From Proteobacteria bacterium UBA664 (lineage in GTDB: Bacteria > Pseudomonadota > Gammaproteobacteria > UBA7966), in the NCBI GenBank assembly GCA_002299125.1, contig DBNU01000244.1, positions 1 to 7,649 of the forward strand: 7,649 nucleotides of DNA. The letters are read 5' to 3'. Position 1 is the first letter of the stretch. Each line of letters opens with the position of its first letter. Positions 1 to 6,097 of the stretch are shown here, piece after piece. Both the position numbers and the translations under genes were made by a program. The notes under the pieces were generated by a model. The model saw nothing but the letters and a program-made list of their open reading frames with translations, did not search any database and was not told the DNA's origin.

Positions 1-2
1 TC

Positions 3-1706
3 ATCTCGCTCATCGTCTCGCTGACCCTGTCGCCGGCCCTGTGCGCCTTCCTGCTAAAGGGCGGCGAGGAGCACGACACGCGCGTGGTCGCCATGATGAA
101 GACCCCGTATCTCGGCGTGCTCCATCTGGCGCTCGGCAATCCCCGCAAGGTCGTCATGGTCGCGCTGGCACTGCTCGTCGGCAGTCTGGGGCTGTTCCCC
201 TTCCTCGGCAGCTCTTTCATTCCCGAGATGAAGGAAGGTTCGATCGTGCCGGGTATCAATCGGGCTCCCAGCATGTCGCTGGAGGAATCGGTGCGCCTGG
301 AGAGCGAAGCCATGCGCCTGGTGATGGAAGTGCCGGGTATAGCCAAGGCCGTGTCCCAGCTCGGGCGCGGCGAGAACCCGACCGATCCGCAACCCGAGAA
401 CGAATCCACACCCATCGCCACGCTGAAGCCCAGAGACCAGTTGCCGGAGGGCTGGGATCAGGACGACGTGATGGACGCCATCCGCGAGAAGCTCAAGGTG
501 CTGCCCGGGGTGTTCGTGGTGATGGCCCAGCCGATTTCGGACCGGGTGGCGGAACTCGTGACCGGTGTTCGCTCCGACATCGCCATCAAGCTCTTCGGTG
601 ATGACCTCAAGGTGCTGAAGCAGAAGGCCGACGAAATCATCAAGGTGGTGAATACCATCCCCGGTGCTGCCGACATCCGGGTCGAGCGGGTCACGGGCCA
701 GCAGTATCTCGTGATCGACATCGACCGCGGGGCCATCGCCCGTCATGGCATCAATGTCGCCGACATCAACGACCTCATCGAGACGGCCATCGGTGGCCGG
801 GTGAGCACCGAGATCTACGAGGGTGAACGGCGTTTCTCGGCAATCGTCCGCTTCCCGGAGGAGTTCCGGAAGGACGCCGACACCATCGGCGAGATCCTGC
901 TGAAGTCACCCAACGGGGCGCTGGTGCCGCTGGCTGATCTGGCATCCATCCGGGCTGTGGACGGCCCGGCGGTCATCAGCCGAGAGATGGGGCGGCGCCG
1001 GCTCGTGATCGGCGCGAACGTCCGTGATCGCGATCTGGGTGGATTTGTCGCCGAGCTGCAGCAGGCGGTTACCACACAGGTCGAGCTGCCGGACGGCTAC
1101 TACCTCACCTGGGGCGGGGAGTTCGAGAATCTCGAGCGCGCCATGGCGCGTCTGATGGTCATTATCCCGGTCACCATCGCGGCCATTTTCTTCCTGCTGT
1201 TCATGTTGTTCGGATCGCTGCGGTTTGCGGCCCTCATCATCCTTGTTTTGCCCTTTGCGTCGATCGGCGGGATCATCTCGCTGTTCCTGACCGGCGAGTA
1301 CATGTCCGTGCCGGCCTCGGTGGGCTTCATCACGCTGTGGGGCATCGCCGTGTTGAACGGCGTGGTGCTCATCTCCTACATCAGGGGCCTCACCGAGCAG
1401 GGCATCGAGCAACGTGAGGCGATCGTCGAGGGCTGCAAACAGCGTTTCCGGCCCGTGATGATGACGGCAACGGTGGCCATGCTCGGCCTGGTGCCCTTCC
1501 TGTTTGCCACGGGGCCGGGTTCGGAAGTGCAGCGGCCGCTCGCAATCGTGGTGATCGGCGGCCTCATCACCTCCACGCTGCTGACACTGGTGGTGCTGCC
1601 GACGCTCTACGGTTGGTTCGAGAGGGCGCGTGATCCGGACGCGGCGAGTCCCGCAGTGACGGAAAACCCGCGTGCTCACGCGGCTGCGGGGGCGGCGGTC
1701 GGCTGA
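3..1706 (+). CDS. CusA/CzcA-family heavy-metal efflux RND pump, C-terminal part (5' truncated)
   Basis: Inner-membrane proton-driven RND permease that would export metal cations through a tripartite CzcCBA/CusCBA-type complex. The reading frame is open from base 3, so the gene starts left of the window; 567 residues remain of a family length of about 1,040. The fragment opens in TM6 with SLTLSPALCAFLL, an RND signature. It continues with TM7 (about 49-69), the second periplasmic porter/docking half (about 70-383), and TM8-TM12 (about 384-534). Heavy-metal clade marks are the GENPTDPQPENES...LKPRDQ block (about 122-145), VERVTGQQYLVIDIDR and IGGRVSTEIYEGERRF. No methionine lies in the VERVTG segment, which looks more CzcA-like than CusA-like, but the metal cannot be assigned; the TM4 proton-relay residues are outside the window. 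The usual P-x-L-D-E-G motif reads PEMKEG here. The tail after TM12 is Ala-rich. The partner adaptor and outer-membrane factor are not visible. Confidence 0.95.
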   Translation: MSLIVSLTLSPALCAFLLKGGEEHDTRVVAMMKTPYLGVLHLALGNPRKVVMVALALLVGSLGLFPFLGSSFIPEMKEGSIVPGINRAPSMSLEESVRLESEAMRLVMEVPGIAKAVSQLGRGENPTDPQPENESTPIATLKPRDQLPEGWDQDDVMDAIREKLKVLPGVFVVMAQPISDRVAELVTGVRSDIAIKLFGDDLKVLKQKADEIIKVVNTIPGAADIRVERVTGQQYLVIDIDRGAIARHGINVADINDLIETAIGGRVSTEIYEGERRFSAIVRFPEEFRKDADTIGEILLKSPNGALVPLADLASIRAVDGPAVISREMGRRRLVIGANVRDRDLGGFVAELQQAVTTQVELPDGYYLTWGGEFENLERAMARLMVIIPVTIAAIFFLLFMLFGSLRFAALIILVLPFASIGGIISLFLTGEYMSVPASVGFITLWGIAVLNGVVLISYIRGLTEQGIEQREAIVEGCKQRFRPVMMTATVAMLGLVPFLFATGPGSEVQRPLAIVVIGGLITSTLLTLVVLPTLYGWFERARDPDAASPAVTENPRAHAAAGAAVG

Positions 1707-1736
1707 GGCGGGGATCTTCTGGGGAGGGGGCCTCAG
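1703..1736 (+). terminator. Inverted repeat overlapping the RND stop codon, candidate terminator
   Basis: CTGAGGC at 1703-1709 is perfectly complementary to GCCTCAG at 1730-1736, with a G-rich 20-nt loop. The TGA stop of the RND gene (1704-1706) lies inside the left arm. A competing 8-bp stem, GCGGGGAT (1708-1715) with ATCCCCGC (1738-1745), overlaps it. No T-run follows, so intrinsic termination is uncertain; it could instead protect the mRNA 3' end. Confidence 0.35.
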
Positions 1737-1753
1737 CATCCCCGCGTCCCTTT

Positions 1754-1885
1754 CGTCATCCCCGCGGAGGCGGGAATCCAGTGTCGTCGTGCCGTGGTTG
1801 CTGAAGTACAGGATCCCCGCCGCAGTCGGCCCCCGAGTGTTCTTGTCGGGGGCCGGGATAACGGTGGGATCACGCGGGGATGACG
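1754..1885. repeat. REP-like palindromic repeat pair (inverted copies)
   Basis: The left copy (1754-1781) starts CGTCATCCCCGCG and folds on itself: ATCCCCGC (1758-1765) pairs with GCGGGAAT (1770-1777) with one mismatch around a GGAG loop. The first 13 bases recur exactly in inverted orientation at 1873-1885 (CGCGGGGATGACG). Related ATCCCCGC cores lie at 1738-1745 and, partly, 1813-1820. The motif resembles the 'GTCATTCCCGCG...GGCGGGAATCC' family of dispersed intergenic repeats that I recall from many proteobacterial genomes. Two inverted copies flanking a short spacer resemble a REPIN or small non-autonomous element. No transposase or target duplication is visible. Confidence 0.55.
1827..1855. 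terminator. Perfect GC-rich hairpin between convergent genes, candidate bidirectional terminator
   Basis: CGGCCCCCGA (1827-1836) and TCGGGGGCCG (1846-1855) form a perfect 10-bp stem with a 9-nt loop. The hairpin lies between the stops of the + strand RND gene and the - strand receptor gene and is symmetric, so it could stop transcription arriving from either side. Neither side has a clear U-tract, so it may instead be part of the repeat cluster or block exonucleases. Confidence 0.45.
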
Positions 1886-1922
1886 CTGGGATCTGGGCGG
1901 GGGAGCGCGCGCCCGGCCTGCC

Positions 1923-4169
1923 TCACAGCGTGAAGCGCACGCCGCCGAAGATCGTGCGGTCGGCCATGGGTTCGATGCCATCGGCGCGCACGCGGCTGAA
2001 GTAGCGCTTGTCGGCGAGGTTGTTGATACCGCCGAAGACCGCCCACTGCGGCGTCAACTGATATTCGCCTGCCAGATCCACCACTTCGAAGGCCGGCAGG
2101 ATGGCCGTGCCGGCAGCGGCGATCGGCCGATTACTGTCCTGTGCGAACTGCTCGCCGACCATGGTCGAAGTGAGTGCCAGACGCATACGGTCCTGCCAGC
2201 GATAGAGGATGCCGGCGCGGGCCACGTAGTCGGGCGCGAAGAAGGGCGTGTTGCCGACTGCCACACCGGGCCGACGGCTCTGTGTGATTTCTGCGTCGAG
2301 AAAAGATGCGGAGGCGAAGAACTCCAGCGCCTGACCGTTGTGGAAGCGTGCCAGCGGGTCGTAGCCGATGTCGAACTCGATGCCGCGGTGACGTGCGTCG
2401 CCGGCGTTCTGCCGCACGGTGTCCGCGGCGATGGTGAACTGTTCGACGCGATTGCTCACATCGATGTGGAACAGCGCCACGTCGAAGCGGGCTCCGATGA
2501 AGGGGGCACCGCGGAAGCCCGCCTCGTAGTTGCGTGAGCTGGTGATGCCGGTCTCACCCGCACGGAAGTTCGCGACCACGGGATTCAGGAGGTCGTCGAA
2601 GGTCGGCGGGCGATAGTGCTCGGAGAGGTTGGCGTAGGCCTGGAGATCCGGCGTGAAGTCATAGGTGAGTCCAAGGCCCATCAGCAGCGCATCGACATTG
2701 CGCTCGAAGTCACGGGTCGGCTGACCTCCCAGGCGAAGCTCCTCGTTCACGTCGTAGGCGACATGCTCGTAGCGCAGGGCCGGGGCGATCCCCACGCGCC
2801 CGAACCGGAAGGCGTTTTCGGCGAACAGCGCGTTGTAGAGCACATCCGTCTCCATCCGGAACACCGGTGTGAGTTCGTCGGAGGAGGCAATGTTCGGATT
2901 GGTGAAGCGTGTGCGTGGGGCGCTCGTGTGATGCAGTGTGTAGCCCACGGTCGCCACGTGGTCGCCTTGCCAGGACCACGGCACCACCTGGCGCACATCG
3001 ACCCCGTAGGTCATGAACTCCCGCCGATCCAGATTGGTGAAGCGCGGATTGAGCGGGCGTTCCTGCCGGCGGGAATAGCGATCCTGATAGTGACCCCAGA
3101 CCCGAGCATGGGTGGTGCCCCAGTCGCCCCAGTTGTGGTCGAGCGTGATGGCACCGAAGTGGTTGTCGACGAAGATGCGATCGAAGGGTGTGGTGGTGCG
3201 CTTGGGATCGGCCTCGAACTGCGCCAGGTTGAAGCGCCCGGCCTCGCCCGAGTCGGAATCGTAGGCGTAGAGGTCGAGCCCTAAGCGGGTGGCGGTGGAG
3301 GGTTGCCAGGCGAGCGAGATGCGCCCGCTGAACACGCCGAAGTCGGAGTTCGCGCGCTCGCCATCGGCCTGCCGATGGTCGAACTGGGCGTACGCGCCAT
3401 ACTCACCATCGCCCCAGCCGAACTCGTTGAAGGTGGACAGCATCCCGTCGCTGCCGGCCGATTGCTCGCTGGTGATTGAACGACCGAGGTTGGATGGGTC
3501 GGCACGCCGGGACACGAAGTTGATGACCGGCCCGAGTTGCGGGCCATGCAGCAGGCCGGCACCACCGCGGATGAACTCCACCCGCTGCACACGTTGGGTC
3601 GGCGGAATGTAGTAGATCATCGGATAGCCGATAGGATCGCTCGCGAGCGGAATGCCGTTTTCGAACATACCGATGAACTCGGACTCGTGCGGGTCGCCGA
3701 GGCCACGGTAGTTCACGTTGAAGATGCTCGGGATCTGCTGCTCGGAGATGAACAGGCCCGGCAGGCGCGCGAAGGTCTGGCGCAGGTTGTTGTTGATGAT
3801 GATGGGCTGTTCGTCCATCTCCACCACCGTGGTGCGCTTGCCGAGGGTGATGCGGCCGTCCTCCGTGACCGGTGGCATCTGGTTGCGCCGGGCCTCGGGC
3901 GTATCCCGGGCGTCCACCACCTGGATGGCCGGCAGTACGCGCTCGGGCACGGTTATGGTGCCGTCGGCCTCGCGGGCACCGGATTCCATCGCCAGCGTGG
4001 TGTCAGCCACCGTCGCCTGCGCCGCCATGGCGGCATCCGCGTCCACCGCCCGCGTCGCGGCGGGCCGGTTGTTGCCCGCGCCCCCGGCGAGGGCCGGTGT
4101 GGCAAGGGCGATGGCCATCGCCATTGCGGTCAGTGCGAGCGGGTGGGCGGCGTGGGGCGGGCGGACCAT
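1923..4169 (-). CDS. TonB-dependent outer-membrane receptor, FecA-like
   Basis: Outer-membrane active-transport receptor (748 aa, complete) that would import a metal chelate using TonB-ExbB-ExbD energy. A signal peptide spans residues 1-28 (MVRPP..., hydrophobic ALTAMAMAIALA, cleavage after ALA). A low-complexity stretch follows, then a probable TonB box near AIQVVDA (about 81-87). The plug spans about 113-222 with FARLPGLFISEQQ, the NYRGLG motif, ENGIPL, and HGPQLGPVINFVSRR. The rest is beta-barrel with alternating aromatic strands, ending GGVRFTL. The C-terminal NNLADKRYFSR...GIEP...R pattern recalls the FecA/ferric-dicitrate branch, but no FecA-style N-terminal signalling domain fits, and the substrate is unknown. 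There are no cysteines. The start at 4169 is chosen because GAGGAG sits 6 nt upstream; an in-frame ATG at 4190 adds seven residues but lacks a ribosome-binding site. It converges on the RND pump gene. Confidence 0.93.
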   Translation of the reverse strand: MVRPPHAAHPLALTAMAMAIALATPALAGGAGNNRPAATRAVDADAAMAAQATVADTTLAMESGAREADGTITVPERVLPAIQVVDARDTPEARRNQMPPVTEDGRITLGKRTTVVEMDEQPIIINNNLRQTFARLPGLFISEQQIPSIFNVNYRGLGDPHESEFIGMFENGIPLASDPIGYPMIYYIPPTQRVQRVEFIRGGAGLLHGPQLGPVINFVSRRADPSNLGRSITSEQSAGSDGMLSTFNEFGWGDGEYGAYAQFDHRQADGERANSDFGVFSGRISLAWQPSTATRLGLDLYAYDSDSGEAGRFNLAQFEADPKRTTTPFDRIFVDNHFGAITLDHNWGDWGTTHARVWGHYQDRYSRRQERPLNPRFTNLDRREFMTYGVDVRQVVPWSWQGDHVATVGYTLHHTSAPRTRFTNPNIASSDELTPVFRMETDVLYNALFAENAFRFGRVGIAPALRYEHVAYDVNEELRLGGQPTRDFERNVDALLMGLGLTYDFTPDLQAYANLSEHYRPPTFDDLLNPVVANFRAGETGITSSRNYEAGFRGAPFIGARFDVALFHIDVSNRVEQFTIAADTVRQNAGDARHRGIEFDIGYDPLARFHNGQALEFFASASFLDAEITQSRRPGVAVGNTPFFAPDYVARAGILYRWQDRMRLALTSTMVGEQFAQDSNRPIAAAGTAILPAFEVVDLAGEYQLTPQWAVFGGINNLADKRYFSRVRADGIEPMADRTIFGGVRFTL

Positions 4170-4175
4170 CGGCAA

Positions 4176-4181
4176 CTCCTC
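4176..4181 (-). promoter_or_regulatory. Ribosome binding site that fixes the receptor start
   Basis: On the - strand this reads GAGGAG, with a 6-nt gap to the ATG at 4169. It lies inside codons that would be translated if the ATG at 4190 were used. It therefore favours the 748-residue form, which also gives a more ordinary signal peptide with a short basic N-terminus. Confidence 0.6.
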
Positions 4182-4211
4182 GAGGCGCATCTTGAGCTGG
4201 AAAAGGTTCGT

Positions 4212-4240
4212 AGACTAATCGCGAAGCATTCTTGCTTCAA
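4212..4240 (-). promoter_or_regulatory. Candidate promoter with embedded palindromic operator for the receptor gene
   Basis: On the - strand, TTGAAG (4235-4240) and TAGTCT (4212-4217) are separated by exactly 17 nt. They match the sigma-70 hexamers weakly, at about 4/6 and 3/6. A perfect 6-bp inverted repeat, GAAGCA-N4-TGCTTC (4223-4238), lies mostly in the spacer, where a repressor could block polymerase. The surrounding 4203-4245 is noticeably more AT-rich than the coding DNA. It does not match a Fur box. The leader to the ATG at 4169 would be roughly 35 nt. Confidence 0.35.
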
Positions 4241-4288
4241 TCTGCATCCATGGCGCGTCGTCCTTGTTTTGGCGGGGCGGCGCGACAC

Positions 4289-5149
4289 TCAGTTCTCGGG
4301 TGCGGGGTCTGCCCGGCGGTCGCGGGCGGCGCGGGTGGCGGCGGCGAGGTCAAGTTGCTCGGCCTCGGTCAGATGGCGCAGGGCCCACGCCGACCACGCA
4401 TCGATGGCTGGCCAGTCGGGGGTAGCGAGTGCCGCCTCCCAGGCAGACCGGGCCCGGAGGGTGATCGCACCGGTCAGGTCCGCGACTGCGCCGTGCTCCG
4501 GGTCTTCCCGCCGGACCGCGTCGACGGCGGCCAGCGCTGCCGTGAGCTTCGCCGGGCTGCCCTGGGCGATGGCCTCAGTGGCAACCTCCACGGCCGCAGC
4601 AACGCGCGCAGCACGCTCGGGGTCGCGGGCCGCTCGGGAGCGGCGCTCGTGAAGCAACGCGAGTGCCTTGGGCACTCCGGCCGCCAATGCCTCGTCCGGC
4701 AACAGCGCCGCCTGCAGTGCCTCGGCCGCCGCGAAGTCGTCGTGACGCGCCTTTAGCGCGATCGTCTGGGCCACAGCCGCGAGCACCTGCTGGCGCGCGG
4801 GGTGGTCCAGCGGCAACGCGCTCGCGCGGGTAAGGGCGAGCGCTCCGGTCGGCCCCAGCAGCCGACCCTCGATGAGCGCCAGACGCCAGCGGTCCGGCAG
4901 GGTAGCGGCAAAACGGGCGTTGGTGCCGGCGAGGAATTCGCGGGTCTCGGCCGCCGTGGGCGGCTCAGGCAGGGCGCGGGGGGTACCGGCACGGCTTTCC
5001 TGCCAGGCCGGCAGTGGGGGCAGGGGCGAGCCTGGCTCCGGGCTTCGGTTACCGGAGGGGCCCGGAGTGAGGCGTGCGAACCAGGTGACGGCCAGGATGG
5101 CGAACAGAACGAGGGCCGCCCGCTTGAGTGCTCGTCTCCACTCACTCAC
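4289..5149 (-). CDS. Uncharacterised Ala-rich bitopic membrane protein, TPR-like helices
   Basis: I do not recognise this protein (286 aa). The N-terminus is basic (MSEWRRALKR) and is followed by a single hydrophobic helix (about 11-25, AALVLFAILAVTWFA), suggesting an N-in anchor with the bulk in the periplasm. A Pro-rich linker spans about 29-63. The remainder is almost entirely Ala/Leu/Arg-rich amphipathic helix, with spaced helix breakers such as RREDPEHG (about 214-221) that resemble TPR ends; no catalytic motif is evident. The start is GTG at 5149, preceded by GGTGGGG; an in-frame GTG at 5161 would add four residues and has a weaker upstream site. It precedes the receptor on the same strand with a gap of 119 bp, and diverges from the sorted-protein gene. 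The anchor plus Pro-rich linker recalls TonB topology, but no TonB C-terminal domain is visible. Coding is supported by amphipathic patterning and strand context, not homology. Confidence 0.7.
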   Translation of the reverse strand: MSEWRRALKRAALVLFAILAVTWFARLTPGPSGNRSPEPGSPLPPLPAWQESRAGTPRALPEPPTAAETREFLAGTNARFAATLPDRWRLALIEGRLLGPTGALALTRASALPLDHPARQQVLAAVAQTIALKARHDDFAAAEALQAALLPDEALAAGVPKALALLHERRSRAARDPERAARVAAAVEVATEAIAQGSPAKLTAALAAVDAVRREDPEHGAVADLTGAITLRARSAWEAALATPDWPAIDAWSAWALRHLTEAEQLDLAAATRAARDRRADPAPEN

Positions 5150-5178
5150 CGCGCACCCCACCCGGTTCCCGGGCCGAT

Positions 5179-5193
5179 GGCGCGCTTCGCGCC
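5179..5193. repeat. Small perfect hairpin in the divergent spacer
   Basis: GGCGCG (5179-5184) pairs perfectly with CGCGCC (5188-5193) around a CTT loop, in the 177-bp spacer between the divergent genes. It would lie in the leader of a - strand transcript or be an operator; its role is unknown. In such GC-rich sequence a 6-bp palindrome can arise by chance. Confidence 0.3.
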
Positions 5194-5237
5194 GCGCGAC
5201 TCACGCTCGAATCGGCTGGTAACGAATGCTCTGCCCA

Positions 5238-5273
5238 CCACGGCAAACGGCCGTGGCCTGCCACACCGGTGGC
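5238..5273 (+). repeat. Two tandem hairpins upstream of the sorted-protein gene
   Basis: CCACGGC (5238-5244) pairs with GCCGTGG (5250-5256), a perfect 7-bp stem. Four bases later GCCAC (5260-5264) pairs with GTGGC (5269-5273). Both lie 50-90 nt before the ATG at 5327, suitable for leader structure or a regulator site. I found no convincing sigma-70 or sigma-54 promoter in this spacer. Confidence 0.35.
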
Positions 5274-5312
5274 CGTCCGCTGGGGGCGACCGGTCATTCC
5301 CCATCTCGTCTG

Positions 5313-5318
5313 AAGGAG
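5313..5318 (+). promoter_or_regulatory. Ribosome binding site deciding the start at 5327
   Basis: AAGGAG lies 8 nt before ATG 5327. The same frame is open far upstream (to 4802, opposite the orphan membrane gene), so this site is what places the real start at 5327. The signal peptide that follows agrees. Confidence 0.75.
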
Positions 5319-5326
5319 CCTTTCGC

Positions 5327-6097
5327 ATGAACATCCCAGTCCGTCAGCAGCGCGTCGTCGCGATCCCCCGGGGACACCGCCCCACCCGGTTTGCCCACAG
5401 TCTGCACCAAGTGCTCCTGGCCGCCGCCATTTGCTGCGTCTTTACTCCGCAGCAATCCCGCGCCGCAACCATCACTCCCATCCTCGCCTACTCCTTCGAG
5501 CAGGGCGAACTCTTCCGCGCCAGCCCGGATCTGCTGGCCACCGGACTGCTCGCCGATATCTGGACCACAGTCGTCGGGACGGGCACCAGTGCCACAGGCA
5601 ATCCGGGTCGCGCCATCTCGGCCAACCGCTGGGACGGGGACGGCAACGCCTTCGTGCTGCGGGTCAATCTGCTGCCAGGCCACAGCCTGTCGCTCACCGG
5701 CTTTGGATTCGACGAGCGGGCGAGTGGCACCGGCGCCCAGCAGTGGTTGCTCCGCATCGCCGAAGTGGACCTGGCCCAGGGGCGCACGCACACGGCCTTC
5801 ACCCGCCACGCCGGGCTCGTCTCCCTGCCCGGGAGCCTGTCCGGCCAGTTCGACATCGTCCTCTCCGGCTGGGGTGCCAGCAGTGGCAGCGGCACCTGGC
5901 GCATGGACAACTTCTTCCTCGAAGGGCGGGTGCTGGGGCCGACCGGGGTCGCAACTCAGGTCATTCCGTTGCCGCCAGCCTTGGCGCTCCTGGCCGGTCC
6001 GCTGCTGCTCTGCCCGCGGCGGCGTCGAACAGGTCTGACTCAGCCGGCGGAAGCGGGTGTCCGCCAACTGCGCCAGCCCCGCAGCAGCGGGAAGTAG
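5327..6097 (+). CDS. Exported beta-sandwich protein with VPLPA/PEP-CTERM-like sorting signal
   Basis: Secreted protein (256 aa) expected to be exported by Sec, then processed and anchored or released by an exosortase. An N-terminal signal has a long basic n-region (1-28), a hydrophobic core (VLLAAAICCVFT, about 29-40) and likely cleavage after SRA (46). Residues about 50-202 form a Gly/Ser-rich beta domain with elements I recall from PEP-CTERM proteins: AISANRWDGDGNAF, GFGFDERASGTG and GTWRMDNFFLEGRV. A tripartite C-terminal signal follows: VIPLPPA (212-218), hydrophobic ALALLAGPLLLC, then PRRRR (230-234). The consensus is VPLPA and this copy carries an inserted Ile and P-P. Unusually, 22 residues follow the basic cluster, and nearly all of them are encoded opposite the 3' end of the helicase gene. 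The start has a strong ribosome-binding site. The gene diverges from the orphan membrane protein. No exosortase is visible, and the ligand or function is unknown. Confidence 0.85.
   Translation: MNIPVRQQRVVAIPRGHRPTRFAHSLHQVLLAAAICCVFTPQQSRAATITPILAYSFEQGELFRASPDLLATGLLADIWTTVVGTGTSATGNPGRAISANRWDGDGNAFVLRVNLLPGHSLSLTGFGFDERASGTGAQQWLLRIAEVDLAQGRTHTAFTRHAGLVSLPGSLSGQFDIVLSGWGASSGSGTWRMDNFFLEGRVLGPTGVATQVIPLPPALALLAGPLLLCPRRRRTGLTQPAEAGVRQLRQPRSSGK

Noticed and set aside
906..1739. Long open frame on the - strand opposite the RND gene
   Set aside because: It encodes an Arg/His/Gln-rich composition with no motifs, directly antisense to a strongly supported RND frame.
4170..4190. Seven-residue N-terminal extension of the receptor from ATG 4190
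   Set aside because: No Shine-Dalgarno sequence precedes it, the acidic LEEL start spoils the signal peptide, and GAGGAG lies within it ahead of ATG 4169.
4203..4245. Fur box upstream of the receptor
   Set aside because: The AT-richer patch contains GAAGCA/TGCTTC rather than GATAAT-type hexamers, so it is not a convincing Fur site.
4254..4284. Hairpin just downstream of the orphan membrane gene (4254-4263 with 4275-4284)
   Set aside because: On the + strand RNA it pairs with two G-U wobbles. On the - strand, the one transcribed here, those become C-A mismatches, and no U-tract follows, so it is a poor terminator.
3537..4652. Long open frame on the + strand opposite the receptor and its upstream region
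   Set aside because: Its product is low-complexity and Arg/Gly/Ala/His-rich with no recognisable fold. It spans two genes on the other strand and the intergenic gap, as expected of stop-poor GC-rich DNA.
5213..5232. Possible sigma-54 promoter (GG...GC) before the sorted-protein gene
   Set aside because: The GG-to-GC spacing is 8 nt instead of the required 10 and the flanking consensus is absent.
4802..5326. Upstream in-frame extension of the sorted-protein gene
   Set aside because: It has no ribosome-binding site and lies antisense to the orphan membrane gene. The strong AAGGAG and signal peptide put the start at 5327.
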